DNA of 64,000 nucleotides, taken from positions 3,162,001 through 3,226,000 of the forward strand of contig NZ_OZ245945.1 of the NCBI RefSeq assembly GCF_965230075.1, written 5' to 3'. Position numbers and translations under genes: made by a program. Positions 16,268-24,549 of the stretch are shown one piece after another. The notes under the pieces were generated by a model that was not told the origin of the DNA, made no database searches, and saw only the letters and a program-made list of their open reading frames with translations. The DNA is from Maridesulfovibrio sp965230075. GTDB taxonomy: Bacteria; Desulfobacterota; Desulfovibrionia; Desulfovibrionales; Desulfovibrionaceae. Within the stretch, counting starts at the first letter, position 1, and every line of letters begins with the position of its first letter.

Positions 16268-17548
16268 ATGAGTGAAGCAAAAGTGATGAACAGATGGTTT
16301 GCCGTAGTAGGAGCGGTGCTCATGCAATTGGCACTTGGCGCAATTTACGCGTGGTCGGTGTTTACACCGTCACTGATTGCGGCAGGATGGAGCAAATTCC
16401 AGACTCAGGTTGTATTTTCAATCGGACTGGTCAGCTTTGCCATCTCCATGGTCTGGGCCGGTAAAAAACTCGCTCAGTGGGGGCCTACTAAACTCTCTTT
16501 CCTCAGTGCCCTCGTACTGGGAGCGGGTTACGCCCTTGCAGGCCTCGTCGGCGGAACAAGCTTTACCGCCCTTTGCCTCTTCATCGGACTTATCGGTGGT
16601 GCCGGAATCGGCCTTGGTTACGTGGTACCCATTGCCGTGGGCATGCGCTGGTTTCCCGATAAAAAAGGATTCATCACCGGGCTGGCCGTAGCCGGATTCG
16701 GTTTCGGTGCCATGGCCTGGGTCAAGCTGGCCGGAGCATGGGGTAACCTAATCGCAAACATCGGCCTCTCCACCACTTTCTCACTCTACGGATTACTCTT
16801 CTGCCTGATGATCGCAGCAGGCGGCATCTTTATGCGCTTTCCCCCTGAAGGTTGGGCACCTGAAGGCTACCATCCCGAAACTAATGCAGATGCGGCAAAC
16901 GATGCTGAAGAAGAAAACTTCAGCACCACTGAAATGCTCCGCACTCCGCAATTCTATCTCATTTTCGCAACTTTCACCTTCAGCGCAGCAGCAGGACTCA
17001 TGTCCATCGGCTTAATGAAACTCTACCCCATGGAAGCATTGCAGGCAGCGGGCCACAGCGTTGCGGAAGCCAGTGCCATTGCAGGTACTGCCATGGCTGT
17101 CTTTTTCAGCCTCGCCAACGGACTGGGGCGCATCATCTGGGGAACCATGAGTGATAAACTGGGCCGCAAACGTTCTATCCTGCTCATGACCGCCATTCAG
17201 GGCGCGACCCTGCTGGCGTTCACAGCCATGGCCGGAAATGCATTCCTCCTCTACGTAGGCGCGACCATCATCGGTTTTAACTTCGGCGGCAACTTTGCCC
17301 TCTTCCCCACAATCACCGCAGACACCTTCGGCACCAAGAGCGTGGGCCAGAACTACCCGTACATATTCCTCGCCTACGGCGCAGGTGGTATCGGCGGTCC
17401 CTTGCTCGGCGGCGTACTTGGCGACATGGGCAACTTCCCGCTGGCATTCACCATCTGCGGAGTATGCTGCTTCATCGGAGCTGCAGCAATCGCCATGGTC
17501 AAGAAGCCTCACAGAAGTTTAAATGCCAGCCCGGAAACAACCGGATAA
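16268..17548 (+). CDS. MFS transporter, OFA (oxalate/formate/lactate) family
   Basis: 426 residues with twelve predicted membrane helices. The N-terminus QLALGAIYAWSVFTPSL is characteristic of the OFA family, as are GIGLGYVVPIAVGMRWFPDKKG and SDKLGRKRSILLM in the central loops. A charged loop (EGYHPETNADAANDAEEENFSTTEMLRTPQFYL) joins the two halves. Members transport oxalate/formate or lactate; in a lactate-using sulfate reducer lactate or another small carboxylate is plausible but unproven. The ATG has GGGGGAC upstream. The 221-bp region before it (16047-16267) contains nothing recognisable apart from one AAACGG-like hexamer at 16072. Confidence 0.88.
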   Translation: MSEAKVMNRWFAVVGAVLMQLALGAIYAWSVFTPSLIAAGWSKFQTQVVFSIGLVSFAISMVWAGKKLAQWGPTKLSFLSALVLGAGYALAGLVGGTSFTALCLFIGLIGGAGIGLGYVVPIAVGMRWFPDKKGFITGLAVAGFGFGAMAWVKLAGAWGNLIANIGLSTTFSLYGLLFCLMIAAGGIFMRFPPEGWAPEGYHPETNADAANDAEEENFSTTEMLRTPQFYLIFATFTFSAAAGLMSIGLMKLYPMEALQAAGHSVAEASAIAGTAMAVFFSLANGLGRIIWGTMSDKLGRKRSILLMTAIQGATLLAFTAMAGNAFLLYVGATIIGFNFGGNFALFPTITADTFGTKSVGQNYPYIFLAYGAGGIGGPLLGGVLGDMGNFPLAFTICGVCCFIGAAAIAMVKKPHRSLNASPETTG

Positions 17549-17634
17549 CTACTTTTCATCAGGGTAATGGGTACAACTCATCTCTGAGGAAACTCCTTGC
17601 GGAAGTTCAGCTCATTTAACTTCCGTACCCCCAT

Positions 17635-17681
17635 AAAACTCTCCGGTCGATGCATGGTGCATCGATACGGAGAGTTTTTAA
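17635..17681. terminator. Bidirectional terminator between the OFA transporter and deiminase genes
   Basis: AAACTCTCCG pairs with CGGAGAGTTT; an inner CGATGCA/TGCATCG stem gives a two-part hairpin. T runs are present on both sides (TTTTTAATT on plus, TTTTATGGG on minus). A second smaller hairpin, GGAAGTT/AACTTCC, lies at 17601-17623. Confidence 0.85.
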
Positions 17682-18749
17682 TTATTCCTCGCTTAGGATA
17701 TTTAAATCAAAATATTCCAACAAATTTCGAGCATTCGTCCCTCTCAACTGCCATGACATGCACCGGACACCGCCTCCCATCAGGCATACCTCGCTTGAAA
17801 ATACCGGAACGATTTCCTTGCAGCTGATTTCCTTGAAACACTTCCTCGCAATCTCATCTTCAGGAATACCGAATTGGGGCAGATAGATACGATCAGGAGT
17901 GACCAATGCATTGGTATACAATCCGCAAGCCGAACCAAACCGCTCATCATAAACAGAACTGTCATCGTATGGAGTCACAACTTTCGTGATTCTGACTCCG
18001 GGCAAACCGCGTTTCAGGTCTTCTACTAATTTTTGAGAATATTCATGATCATCATATGAATTTATAACCAGTGTATTCTCATCCACAAATGAAACAACAC
18101 CATCAGCATGCTCAAGGCCGCCCTGCTCATCGGAATCAATGAAAGCCACATTCTTCAGATTCAGTCTCTCACGCAGAAGTTTACGGGCTGCAGATTCTGT
18201 CAGATTATTATCCCGCAAGAATTTATTGCTCAGAACCGCGTTGCCGGCGTAATCGTCTACCAAGTTTCCACCGTCATTTAACAAATCCAGCTTACGATAC
18301 TGCACCCCGGCTTTGCTCAGAAGCTGAACCAAATCATGCTGAACAGCGTCTGCTTCCCGTTGTCCCTTGAGACCTCCGCCTTGAGCTGCAGCGGTATAAC
18401 GAAATAAAACCGGGTTCGCTGCATTTGAAAGTCCGAAATCACGCATCCAGATGTCCGCCATTGGATAAATAGCCACGCTTTCACGGCCCAAGGCATTCAC
18501 ATACTTTTCATAATTTTCTTCATCTACCAAAATCAAAACAGAATCATTGTGCCTTTTAATCTGGCGGGCAAACTCAACATGAAAATTAAAAATTTTATCT
18601 GCCATATCAGCATAGTACGGATCACCAGACAGAGGGGCTGCCAGAACAATCAACTCACCTCTATAATTCCTACTATTCGCGTCGCCGTCACTAGCTGTGC
18701 CCAAAAACACTCCAAACAGCAGAAAAAACAGTACAGCTACTTTAAACAT
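17682..18749 (-). CDS. Exported peptidylarginine/agmatine deiminase family protein
   Basis: 355 residues. A signal peptide (MFKVAVLFFLLFGVFLGTAS) precedes a PAD_porph/agmatine deiminase fold: MADIWMRDFG (substrate Asp), NDGGNLVDDY, GGLEHADGVV with the catalytic His, and the C-terminal GGGVRCMSWQ with the catalytic Cys. This family hydrolyses guanidino groups; cytosolic members act on agmatine, and the exported Porphyromonas enzyme acts on protein arginine. Export suggests a periplasmic or extracellular substrate. The start at 18749 has GGAGGG upstream, and gives a proper signal peptide; the ATG ten codons upstream is rejected. Confidence 0.85.
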   Translation of the reverse strand: MFKVAVLFFLLFGVFLGTASDGDANSRNYRGELIVLAAPLSGDPYYADMADKIFNFHVEFARQIKRHNDSVLILVDEENYEKYVNALGRESVAIYPMADIWMRDFGLSNAANPVLFRYTAAAQGGGLKGQREADAVQHDLVQLLSKAGVQYRKLDLLNDGGNLVDDYAGNAVLSNKFLRDNNLTESAARKLLRERLNLKNVAFIDSDEQGGLEHADGVVSFVDENTLVINSYDDHEYSQKLVEDLKRGLPGVRITKVVTPYDDSSVYDERFGSACGLYTNALVTPDRIYLPQFGIPEDEIARKCFKEISCKEIVPVFSSEVCLMGGGVRCMSWQLRGTNARNLLEYFDLNILSEE

Positions 18750-18899
18750 GATCCCTCCAAACAATTTCGCTACTTTCACCCCAATTAAGTAAAATGAACT
18801 AAATAATTAAAGCTTAATCAGGAAGCCTGACTTTTTTTATCAGTTTCTGTAAAAGAAGTTCAACTTGAAAAACAAACTTTATCTAACAAGGAGCCCTCC

Positions 18900-19469
18900 A
18901 TGCCAAACCGCTGCCAATGGGCACAGCACGAACTTGAAATAGCCTATCATGACACAGAATGGGGAGTCCCCCTGCACGATGACCAGCCCCACTTTGAATT
19001 CCTCATCCTTGAGGGAGCACAGGCCGGACTTTCGTGGCTGACCGTTTTAAAGAAGCGCGATAACTACCGCCAAGCATTTGCTGATTTTGATCCCGAAATT
19101 GTTGCCCGCTTCACTGAAGACGACATTGAACGTCTCCGTCAGAACGAAGGAATTATCCGCAACAAGCTCAAAATAAATTCCGCTGTACGCAATGCCCAGG
19201 CATTTCTGGATATTCAAAAAGAATTCGGAAGCTTTAACACTTACATCTGGCAATTCACAAATGGGAAAACAATCCAGAACAACTGGAAAACAATGGAAGA
19301 AGTTCCCGCCAAGACCGCAGAAGCAGAAGCCATGAGTAAAGACTTGAAAAAGCGGGGATTTAATTTCGTTGGCCCGACGATCTGCTACGCCTACATGCAG
19401 GCTACCGGAATGGTTAACGATCATCTGGTAAGCTGTTTTCGTCACAAGGAACTGCTTGCTGCCGTATAG
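18900..19469 (+). CDS. tag: DNA-3-methyladenine glycosylase I
   Basis: 189 residues, typical of Tag. Removes 3-methyladenine from DNA in base excision repair. The N-terminus MPNRCQWAQHELEIAYHDTEWGVP carries the first Cys and His zinc ligands, and the C-terminal NDHLVSCFRHKEL supplies the second His and Cys of the zinc snap. QAGLSWLTVLKKR and FVGPTICYAYMQATGMVNDH are also family hallmarks. The Shine-Dalgarno AAGGAG lies eight bases before the ATG. Monocistronic, with a terminator at 19585-19622. Confidence 0.96.
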   Translation: MPNRCQWAQHELEIAYHDTEWGVPLHDDQPHFEFLILEGAQAGLSWLTVLKKRDNYRQAFADFDPEIVARFTEDDIERLRQNEGIIRNKLKINSAVRNAQAFLDIQKEFGSFNTYIWQFTNGKTIQNNWKTMEEVPAKTAEAEAMSKDLKKRGFNFVGPTICYAYMQATGMVNDHLVSCFRHKELLAAV

Positions 19470-19584
19470 AATGCTCGAAAACAAGACTCCCCAATTTGCG
19501 CCTCCAATACGCCCTAAACCTTGACACACCGGACTTCAGGCACTAATTCTTACGAGTTGCCCAAAAGCGCAACCGCAAACCGGA

Positions 19585-19622
19585 ACCGGATTTTATAAAA
19601 ACCCGTCCGGTCTTTTTTTTCT
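19585..19622 (+). terminator. Terminator of tag
   Basis: ACCGGA/TCCGGT stem (19585-19590 and 19606-19611) followed by CTTTTTTTT. Confidence 0.85.
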
Positions 19623-19682
19623 AATGAAATTTTAACAGGCCTGACGCGCCCAATTTCGCGCAGCCTGACAAGGAGAATTAAA

Positions 19683-20021
19683 ATGGCTTACGATGTAAAA
19701 CTTTTCAAGCTCATCAACGGCGACATGGTTATTGGTAAATGGGACGAAGAAAACGACCAGATCAAAGATCCCGCAGTACTCCAGACCGTTCCCGCACAGC
19801 AGGGCGTGCAGATGATGATCCTGCCTTTCGGCTATCCTTTTGATAACGAAATCGAAGGCGAAATCGAAGGCCGTCACATTCTCTACACCTACAAGAACTG
19901 TCCTGAAGATGTTTCCACCAAATATCTCGAAGCTTCCAGCAACCTGACCCTCTCCACCGGTGGTCTCGGCGGCATGGGCGGCGGTAACGTTTCCGATATT
20001 TCCGAACTGCTGAAGAAATAA
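19683..20021 (+). CDS. Small conserved protein, possibly Sm-like fold
   Basis: 112 residues. The N-terminus (VKLFKLINGDMVIGKWDEENDQIKDPAVLQTVP) has the alternating beta pattern and the (L/I)xxGD..IG.. turn seen in small Sm-like barrels, followed by a Gln-rich strand, an acidic EIEGEIEG repeat and a glycine-rich tail (STGGLGGMGGGNVSD). No catalytic motif, no signal peptide. AAGGAG lies eight bases before the ATG. The fold suggestion is weak and RNA binding is not implied. It is followed by a dispersed-repeat copy and then the radical SAM gene. Confidence 0.72.
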   Translation: MAYDVKLFKLINGDMVIGKWDEENDQIKDPAVLQTVPAQQGVQMMILPFGYPFDNEIEGEIEGRHILYTYKNCPEDVSTKYLEASSNLTLSTGGLGGMGGGNVSDISELLKK

Positions 20022-20033
20022 TTTTAAAAGCCT

Positions 20034-20095
20034 CCGGCGGGTCTTCCTCCGGAGGCAAAATCTTTCCATAAATAGCGCATAGCGCATCAAATCAA
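20034..20095. repeat. Short copy of the mosaic repeat
   Basis: Contains GCCTCCGG...CCGGAGGC, an eight-base perfect stem with the CCTCCGGCGG module, and the TGATGCGCTA module in inverted orientation (AATAGCGCATAGCGCATCAA). It sits 13 bp after the stop codon at 20021 and may work as a weak terminator. Confidence 0.6.
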
Positions 20096-20112
20096 ATCCA
20101 AGGGTTGAACTT

Positions 20113-22626
20113 TTGAAAAAGCTGCTCCCTCTTCTGCCCCGCCCTACCCGTTACTTGGGTTCGGAATGGGGTTCCGTCCACAAGGACCCTGCTAAGGTCA
20201 AGGCTCATATCGCCGTTGGTTTCCCTGATCTTTACGAGATCGGCATGTCCTATCTCGGCCAGAAGATTCTCTATGAAATCGTCAACAAGCATGATGATTT
20301 CTACGCCGAGCGTGTCTACACACCCTGCGAAGAAACCGCTGAAATCATGCGCGAACACGGTGAACTGCTGGCCACCCTTGAAAGCGATACCCCGCTGAAA
20401 GATGTGGACGCGCTGGGCATCAGCCTGACCCATGAACTGTGCTATACCAACGTGCTCTTCATGCTCGACCTTGCCGACATCCCGCTTAAAGCGGCCGACC
20501 GTGACGATTCCTGTCCACTGATTATCGGCGGTGGCGGTGCCTGCTTTAATGCCGAGCCTGTGGCGGATTTCTTTGATGTAATCATGCTCGGTGACGGAGA
20601 AGAATCCATCATCAAAGTCATGGAAATCATTGCCGAGTGCAAGGAGCAGGGACTGGGTCGCAAGGCACGCCTTGAAAAACTTGCCGAACTGCCCGGCATC
20701 TACATTCCCGAATTTTTCGATCCCGAGAATCCCGGCGACTTCTTTGTGGAAAAAGCAGTGGTGGAAGATTTCGAACCCATCCCCTTTCCCAAAGAACAGA
20801 TTCTGCCCTACGGTCAGGTCATCCATGACCGGCTGACCATGGAAATTGCCCGTGGCTGCACCCGTGGCTGCCGTTTCTGTCAGGCAGGGATCATCTACCG
20901 CCCGGTTCGTGAACGCACCCCGGAAACCCTGACCAAGACTCTCATGGAAGGTCTGGAAGAAACCGGATACGAGGAAACTTCTTTCCTCTCGCTGAGTACC
21001 GGGGACTACTCCGCACTGGATACCCTTTTCGCCCAATGCTTTGATAACTGTGCAGCCGAGCAGATTTCCATCTCACTGCCTTCTTTGCGTGTAGGTTCCC
21101 TTTCCGAACCGATCATGGAACGTATCGCCACCATCCGCCGCACCGGGGCCACTCTTGCTCCTGAAGCCGGAAGCCAGCGCATGCGTGACGTGATTAACAA
21201 AGGCATCACCGAAGAGGCTCTGCTGGATCACGCGCTCATGCTTTATGAAAACGGCTGGCAGAATATCAAACTCTATTTCATGATCGGCCTGCCCACCGAA
21301 ACTTTCGAAGATCTCGATGCCATTGTCGACCTTTGCGTCAAAGTTCGCGACGTTGCAGGCAGGCACATCAAGAAGCTGAACATCACCGCTGCGGTATCGC
21401 CTTTCGTACCCAAACCACATACTCCCTTCCAGTGGGAACGCCAGATTTCCCTTGAAGAGATTGGCGAACGTTTGGATTACATGCGCGAAAGATTCAGCAA
21501 GCAGAAGCGCATTAATATGAAATCCCATATCCCGCGTATGACCTTCCTTGAAGGTATTTTCTCACGCGGTGACCGCAGACTCGGCCCGGTAATCGAGAAA
21601 GCCTATAAAAAAGGCGCGCTCTACTCCAGCTGGAAAGACCACCTCAAACTGGAACCTTACCTTGAGGCCATGAAAGAGGAAGGACTTGATCCTGAAGAGT
21701 TCACTGGAGCACGTGAGCACAATGCCCGCCTGCCTTGGGATCACCTTTCCGCAGGAGTAAGCAAACGGTTCCTGCTTGCGGAACTCAAACGCGGTATCTC
21801 CGAAAAAATTACTGGGGACTGCCGTTACGAAGAATGCCGCAACTGTGGGGTCTGCAACTTTGACGGCCGTAAATCCCTGCTCGAAAAGCAGGCAGAAACC
21901 ATGGACCTGCGTCCCAAAATGGTTTTTGAAACCCGCGACCAGACCGGGGATGTCCCAGACTTCGTACAGGAAGAAAAACCGGACCTCGGCATCAAGGGCA
22001 GCCATTTCAGGCTCTGGTACACCAAGACCGGAACTTCGGCCTACCTGTCGCAGCTGGACCTGCAGCCCGTAATTGAAAGGGCCATGCGCCGCGCTGAACT
22101 GCCGCTGACCTTCTCGCAGGGGTACCACCCCATGCCGCGCATGTCCTTTGGACGAGCACTCCCTGTGGGCGTGGAAAGCTTGAAAGAATGGATGAACATC
22201 ATGCTGCGCACCGATATCAGCGCACAGGATCTGGTGGACCGCCTTAACAAGCAGATGCCCATGGGCATGAAGATTGTGGGTGCTGATCCGCTGACTTTGT
22301 CCAAAAAGCAGAAGCAGCCAGAAGTGGAAGATTTCACCCTGATCTTCACCTGCTCTGACGAAGAAGCCAAAGAAAAAATGGACCGCCTGCGCGAGTACGC
22401 AGAGTCGGAAGAATACATTGTCTCCCATACCACCAAGAAAAAGGTGAAGGAGAAAAACATCCGTCCCATGCTGGTTAAATTCGATGAAATGAATGAGCGG
22501 ACTTTAAAACTGACCTTCGACTGGACTTCCATGTATATGAGTCCGGTAAAGATGCTCGCCGCCATCTGTCCCGGCACAACCCTGCTGGACTTTGATCTGA
22601 CCAAGACGGATCAACGGTTCGAATAA
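20113..22626 (+). CDS. Fused B12-binding radical SAM / DUF2344 protein (TIGR03960-TIGR03936 type)
   Basis: 837 residues. A B12-binding-like N-terminal domain (residues 20-170, IAVGFPDLYEIGMSYLGQKI) is followed by a radical SAM core whose cluster motif is CTRGCRFCQ near residue 251. A cysteine-rich linker (CRYEECRNCGVCNFD, about residue 575) leads to the C-terminal DUF2344 domain from about residue 640 (HFRLWYTKTGTSAYLSQLDL). This fusion is widespread in delta-proteobacteria and often lies next to RNase G; not so here. Its chemistry is unknown, RNA modification being the usual guess. The start is TTG, with AAGGG nine bases before it. Confidence 0.88.
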   Translation: MKKLLPLLPRPTRYLGSEWGSVHKDPAKVKAHIAVGFPDLYEIGMSYLGQKILYEIVNKHDDFYAERVYTPCEETAEIMREHGELLATLESDTPLKDVDALGISLTHELCYTNVLFMLDLADIPLKAADRDDSCPLIIGGGGACFNAEPVADFFDVIMLGDGEESIIKVMEIIAECKEQGLGRKARLEKLAELPGIYIPEFFDPENPGDFFVEKAVVEDFEPIPFPKEQILPYGQVIHDRLTMEIARGCTRGCRFCQAGIIYRPVRERTPETLTKTLMEGLEETGYEETSFLSLSTGDYSALDTLFAQCFDNCAAEQISISLPSLRVGSLSEPIMERIATIRRTGATLAPEAGSQRMRDVINKGITEEALLDHALMLYENGWQNIKLYFMIGLPTETFEDLDAIVDLCVKVRDVAGRHIKKLNITAAVSPFVPKPHTPFQWERQISLEEIGERLDYMRERFSKQKRINMKSHIPRMTFLEGIFSRGDRRLGPVIEKAYKKGALYSSWKDHLKLEPYLEAMKEEGLDPEEFTGAREHNARLPWDHLSAGVSKRFLLAELKRGISEKITGDCRYEECRNCGVCNFDGRKSLLEKQAETMDLRPKMVFETRDQTGDVPDFVQEEKPDLGIKGSHFRLWYTKTGTSAYLSQLDLQPVIERAMRRAELPLTFSQGYHPMPRMSFGRALPVGVESLKEWMNIMLRTDISAQDLVDRLNKQMPMGMKIVGADPLTLSKKQKQPEVEDFTLIFTCSDEEAKEKMDRLREYAESEEYIVSHTTKKKVKEKNIRPMLVKFDEMNERTLKLTFDWTSMYMSPVKMLAAICPGTTLLDFDLTKTDQRFE

Positions 22627-22630
22627 AAAG

Positions 22631-22668
22631 AAAAATCCCCGCAACCATAAGGCTACGGGGATTTTTTT
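22631..22668. terminator. Bidirectional terminator between the radical SAM and ssb genes
   Basis: AAAAATCCCCG pairs with CGGGGATTTTTTT around a 14-base loop; T runs are present on both strands. Confidence 0.92.
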
Positions 22669-22694
22669 GTACTTTAATAAAGACTTTCTGAGAT

Positions 22695-23258
22695 CTAGAA
22701 CGGCACTTCGTCCATTCCGCTTGCTTCGGAAGGGAATGCGGGACCGAGATCTTCATCTTCGGGAAAACCGCCGCCCTGCTGTTGCTGCTGAGGCTGCTGG
22801 TTGTTGTACTGTTGCTGCTGAGGCTGGCCCTGATAGCCGCCACCCTGCTGCTGATTGTTGTACTGTCCGCCGCCCTGCTGCTGGTATCCACCCTGCTGCT
22901 GGCCTTGGTAACCGCCTTCCTGTCTGCTGTCGAGGCCCTGAACATTGTTGGCTACGATTTCGGTTGTGTAGCGGTCCTGCCCGTTCTGGTCCTGCCATTT
23001 GCGGGTCTGAAGCTTGCCTTCAACCATTACCAGTCGGCCCTTGGAGAGATATTTGCCTACAAATTCAGCAGTGTGTCTCCAAGCGGTAACGCGGTGCCAT
23101 TCGGTCTTATCAACCTTCTGTCCGGTATTACGATCTTTGTACCCTTCATCTGTGGCAACAGAAAAGTTGGCAAAGGCCTGACCGGAGGTTGTGTATGAAA
23201 GTTTCGGGTCCTGCCCGATACGTCCTATCAATATTACTTTGTTCATGCTTCCTGCCAT
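22695..23258 (-). CDS. ssb: Single-stranded DNA-binding protein
   Basis: 187 residues. The OB fold occupies residues 1-110 (MAGSMNKVILIGRIGQDPKL, then WHRVTAWRHTAEFVGKYLSKG). It is followed by a linker of about 60 residues made almost entirely of Gln, Gly and Asn (QGQQQGGYQQQGGG type), and the acidic tip MDEVPF that normally recruits partner proteins. The linker is longer and more Gln-rich than in E. coli SSB. Two starts are possible (23258, or Met5 at 23246 with AGGAAGC upstream); the MAGS-NKV beginning is typical, so 23258 is used. Last gene of its operon. Confidence 0.95.
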   Translation of the reverse strand: MAGSMNKVILIGRIGQDPKLSYTTSGQAFANFSVATDEGYKDRNTGQKVDKTEWHRVTAWRHTAEFVGKYLSKGRLVMVEGKLQTRKWQDQNGQDRYTTEIVANNVQGLDSRQEGGYQGQQQGGYQQQGGGQYNNQQQGGGYQGQPQQQQYNNQQPQQQQQGGGFPEDEDLGPAFPSEASGMDEVPF

Positions 23259-23270
23259 CTAGGCCCCCAT

Positions 23271-23624
23271 TTATCTGAATTTTCTTTTTGAAGCGATCTT
23301 TTCCGCAACACTCAGCTCGTCTTCAAGATCGTAGCTGATGGTATTGGCTTCCGAAGCTTTCCAGTCACCAAGCGCTTTTTCCATACGCAGTTTAAGATCA
23401 TATGCCTTGCGGATGGATTCAGCCATGGCTTCGGCCTTTTCTTCCGGGATCATACCCAGCTCAAGGCGGTCCTTAAGATCCTCGACTAGTTCGACAACCC
23501 CACGCGAACGCCCCTCGGGCTGCGGTTCTTCCCAAGCGGTCTTAACCAGATAAGGCCAGTTTTTCTCAACTTCGGCTTCATCATATGTACGGGCCATAAC
23601 CCTGATTTGGAGCACATTTCCCAT
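23271..23624 (-). CDS. Conserved protein of unknown function upstream of ssb
   Basis: 117 residues, soluble, mixed charged. Starts MGNVLQIRVMARTYDEAEVEKNWPYLVKTAWEE and continues with helices (VVELVEDLKDRLELG, EEKAEAMAESIRKAYDLKLRMEKALGDW). It lies 12 bp before ssb, so the two are co-transcribed. No known motif. Not recognised; a role in DNA transactions is possible only from position. Confidence 0.7.
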   Translation of the reverse strand: MGNVLQIRVMARTYDEAEVEKNWPYLVKTAWEEPQPEGRSRGVVELVEDLKDRLELGMIPEEKAEAMAESIRKAYDLKLRMEKALGDWKASEANTISYDLEDELSVAEKIASKRKFR

Positions 23625-23696
23625 GCGAAAAATCCTTTATTAATACGGAAAAAAAGAGTCCGTCAATGGCAACATTAATAAAGTGAAAAGCTCTTA

Positions 23697-24347
23697 TTAA
23701 TCAACCTCTTCCCATTCACTCTGAACGCGGTTGACAACTTCCTGAATCTGCTTGAGCTGGTCAGCAGGGCAAACACCGATCAACGGCTGGGCCGCATCAA
23801 CGTTGTCACCGTTATGGAAGTATACAGAGTAAATGAGACCTTCGGGGCCGCTGTAGTTGAGCGGAGTTTCCCTTTTCATGCGGGAAACAATGAACAGATC
23901 CATCCCTTCGGTAACCTTAACGGAACGCTCGCCGGAGCCTTTGATCTTAGCGTCAACTTCAGGAGTGAAGTAGTACTTTGCTTTTTCCGGTGCATTAAAC
24001 AGAAAAAGAGCTTTTTTGAGGATCAGCTGGATTACTTCTTCTTTAGAAAGGAAGTGACGGATCTTGATCAGAACTTCACCGGCTTCAACAAAACGGTCTT
24101 CCAGGTCCTGACGGATGGATACGATCTCACCTTTTTCAGGAGCGGTAATGTTCTTGGTATTGCGCTCACGGGTAAGTTTAGCCAGCACAGTACCGGGCTT
24201 TTCTTTCCACTCACCGGTGGGTCCTTTTACCTTGTCACCAACCTTAAGACCGGTAAACTCAACAGTTCCGGTATGGGGAACAGATATTTCAATTTCCTCG
24301 TAAGGAGAAGCCTTGATCTCTTCAAGCAGTTCCTTAATATTCAGCAT
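23697..24347 (-). CDS. Biotinyl/lipoyl-like domain protein of the acetyl-CoA carboxylase cluster
   Basis: 216 residues. The N-terminal part reads as a biotinyl barrel (VPHTGTVEFTGLKVGDKVKG to ITAPEKGEIVSIRQDLEDRFVEAGEVLIKI), and a second barrel-like half is at the C-terminus (PLNYSGPEGLIYSVYFHNGDNVDAAQPLIGV). The place where BCCP has the (A/S)MKM biotinylation motif reads TRERNTKNITAP, so the acceptor Lys is not where expected. The start at 24347 is set by AGAGG eight bases upstream; the frame is open 40 codons further but starts without a ribosome binding site. Follows accA-accD; possibly a structural or non-biotinylated carrier. Confidence 0.78.
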   Translation of the reverse strand: MLNIKELLEEIKASPYEEIEISVPHTGTVEFTGLKVGDKVKGPTGEWKEKPGTVLAKLTRERNTKNITAPEKGEIVSIRQDLEDRFVEAGEVLIKIRHFLSKEEVIQLILKKALFLFNAPEKAKYYFTPEVDAKIKGSGERSVKVTEGMDLFIVSRMKRETPLNYSGPEGLIYSVYFHNGDNVDAAQPLIGVCPADQLKQIQEVVNRVQSEWEEVD

Positions 24348-24549
24348 TATATTAACCTCTGGATTATTTTTACTTATATCCCGCCACATTGGACGGAGGT
24401 CATTATTTTTACATTTAAAAACCGGAAGCCTTGAGCCCAGCATCCGGTCCGGGCAATTTGCAGACATTATCAGGCAAAGTCAACCTGCTGCGAAACTCCC
24501 TAACACAGAAAACACTTTACGATAAGTACCTACACAAACGAAGGTATAA

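Noticed and set aside
22744..22930. Low-complexity repeats that could look like a CRISPR or satellite array
   Set aside because: They are the Gln/Gly-rich linker of SSB (CAG/CTG-like codons), in frame and without spacers.
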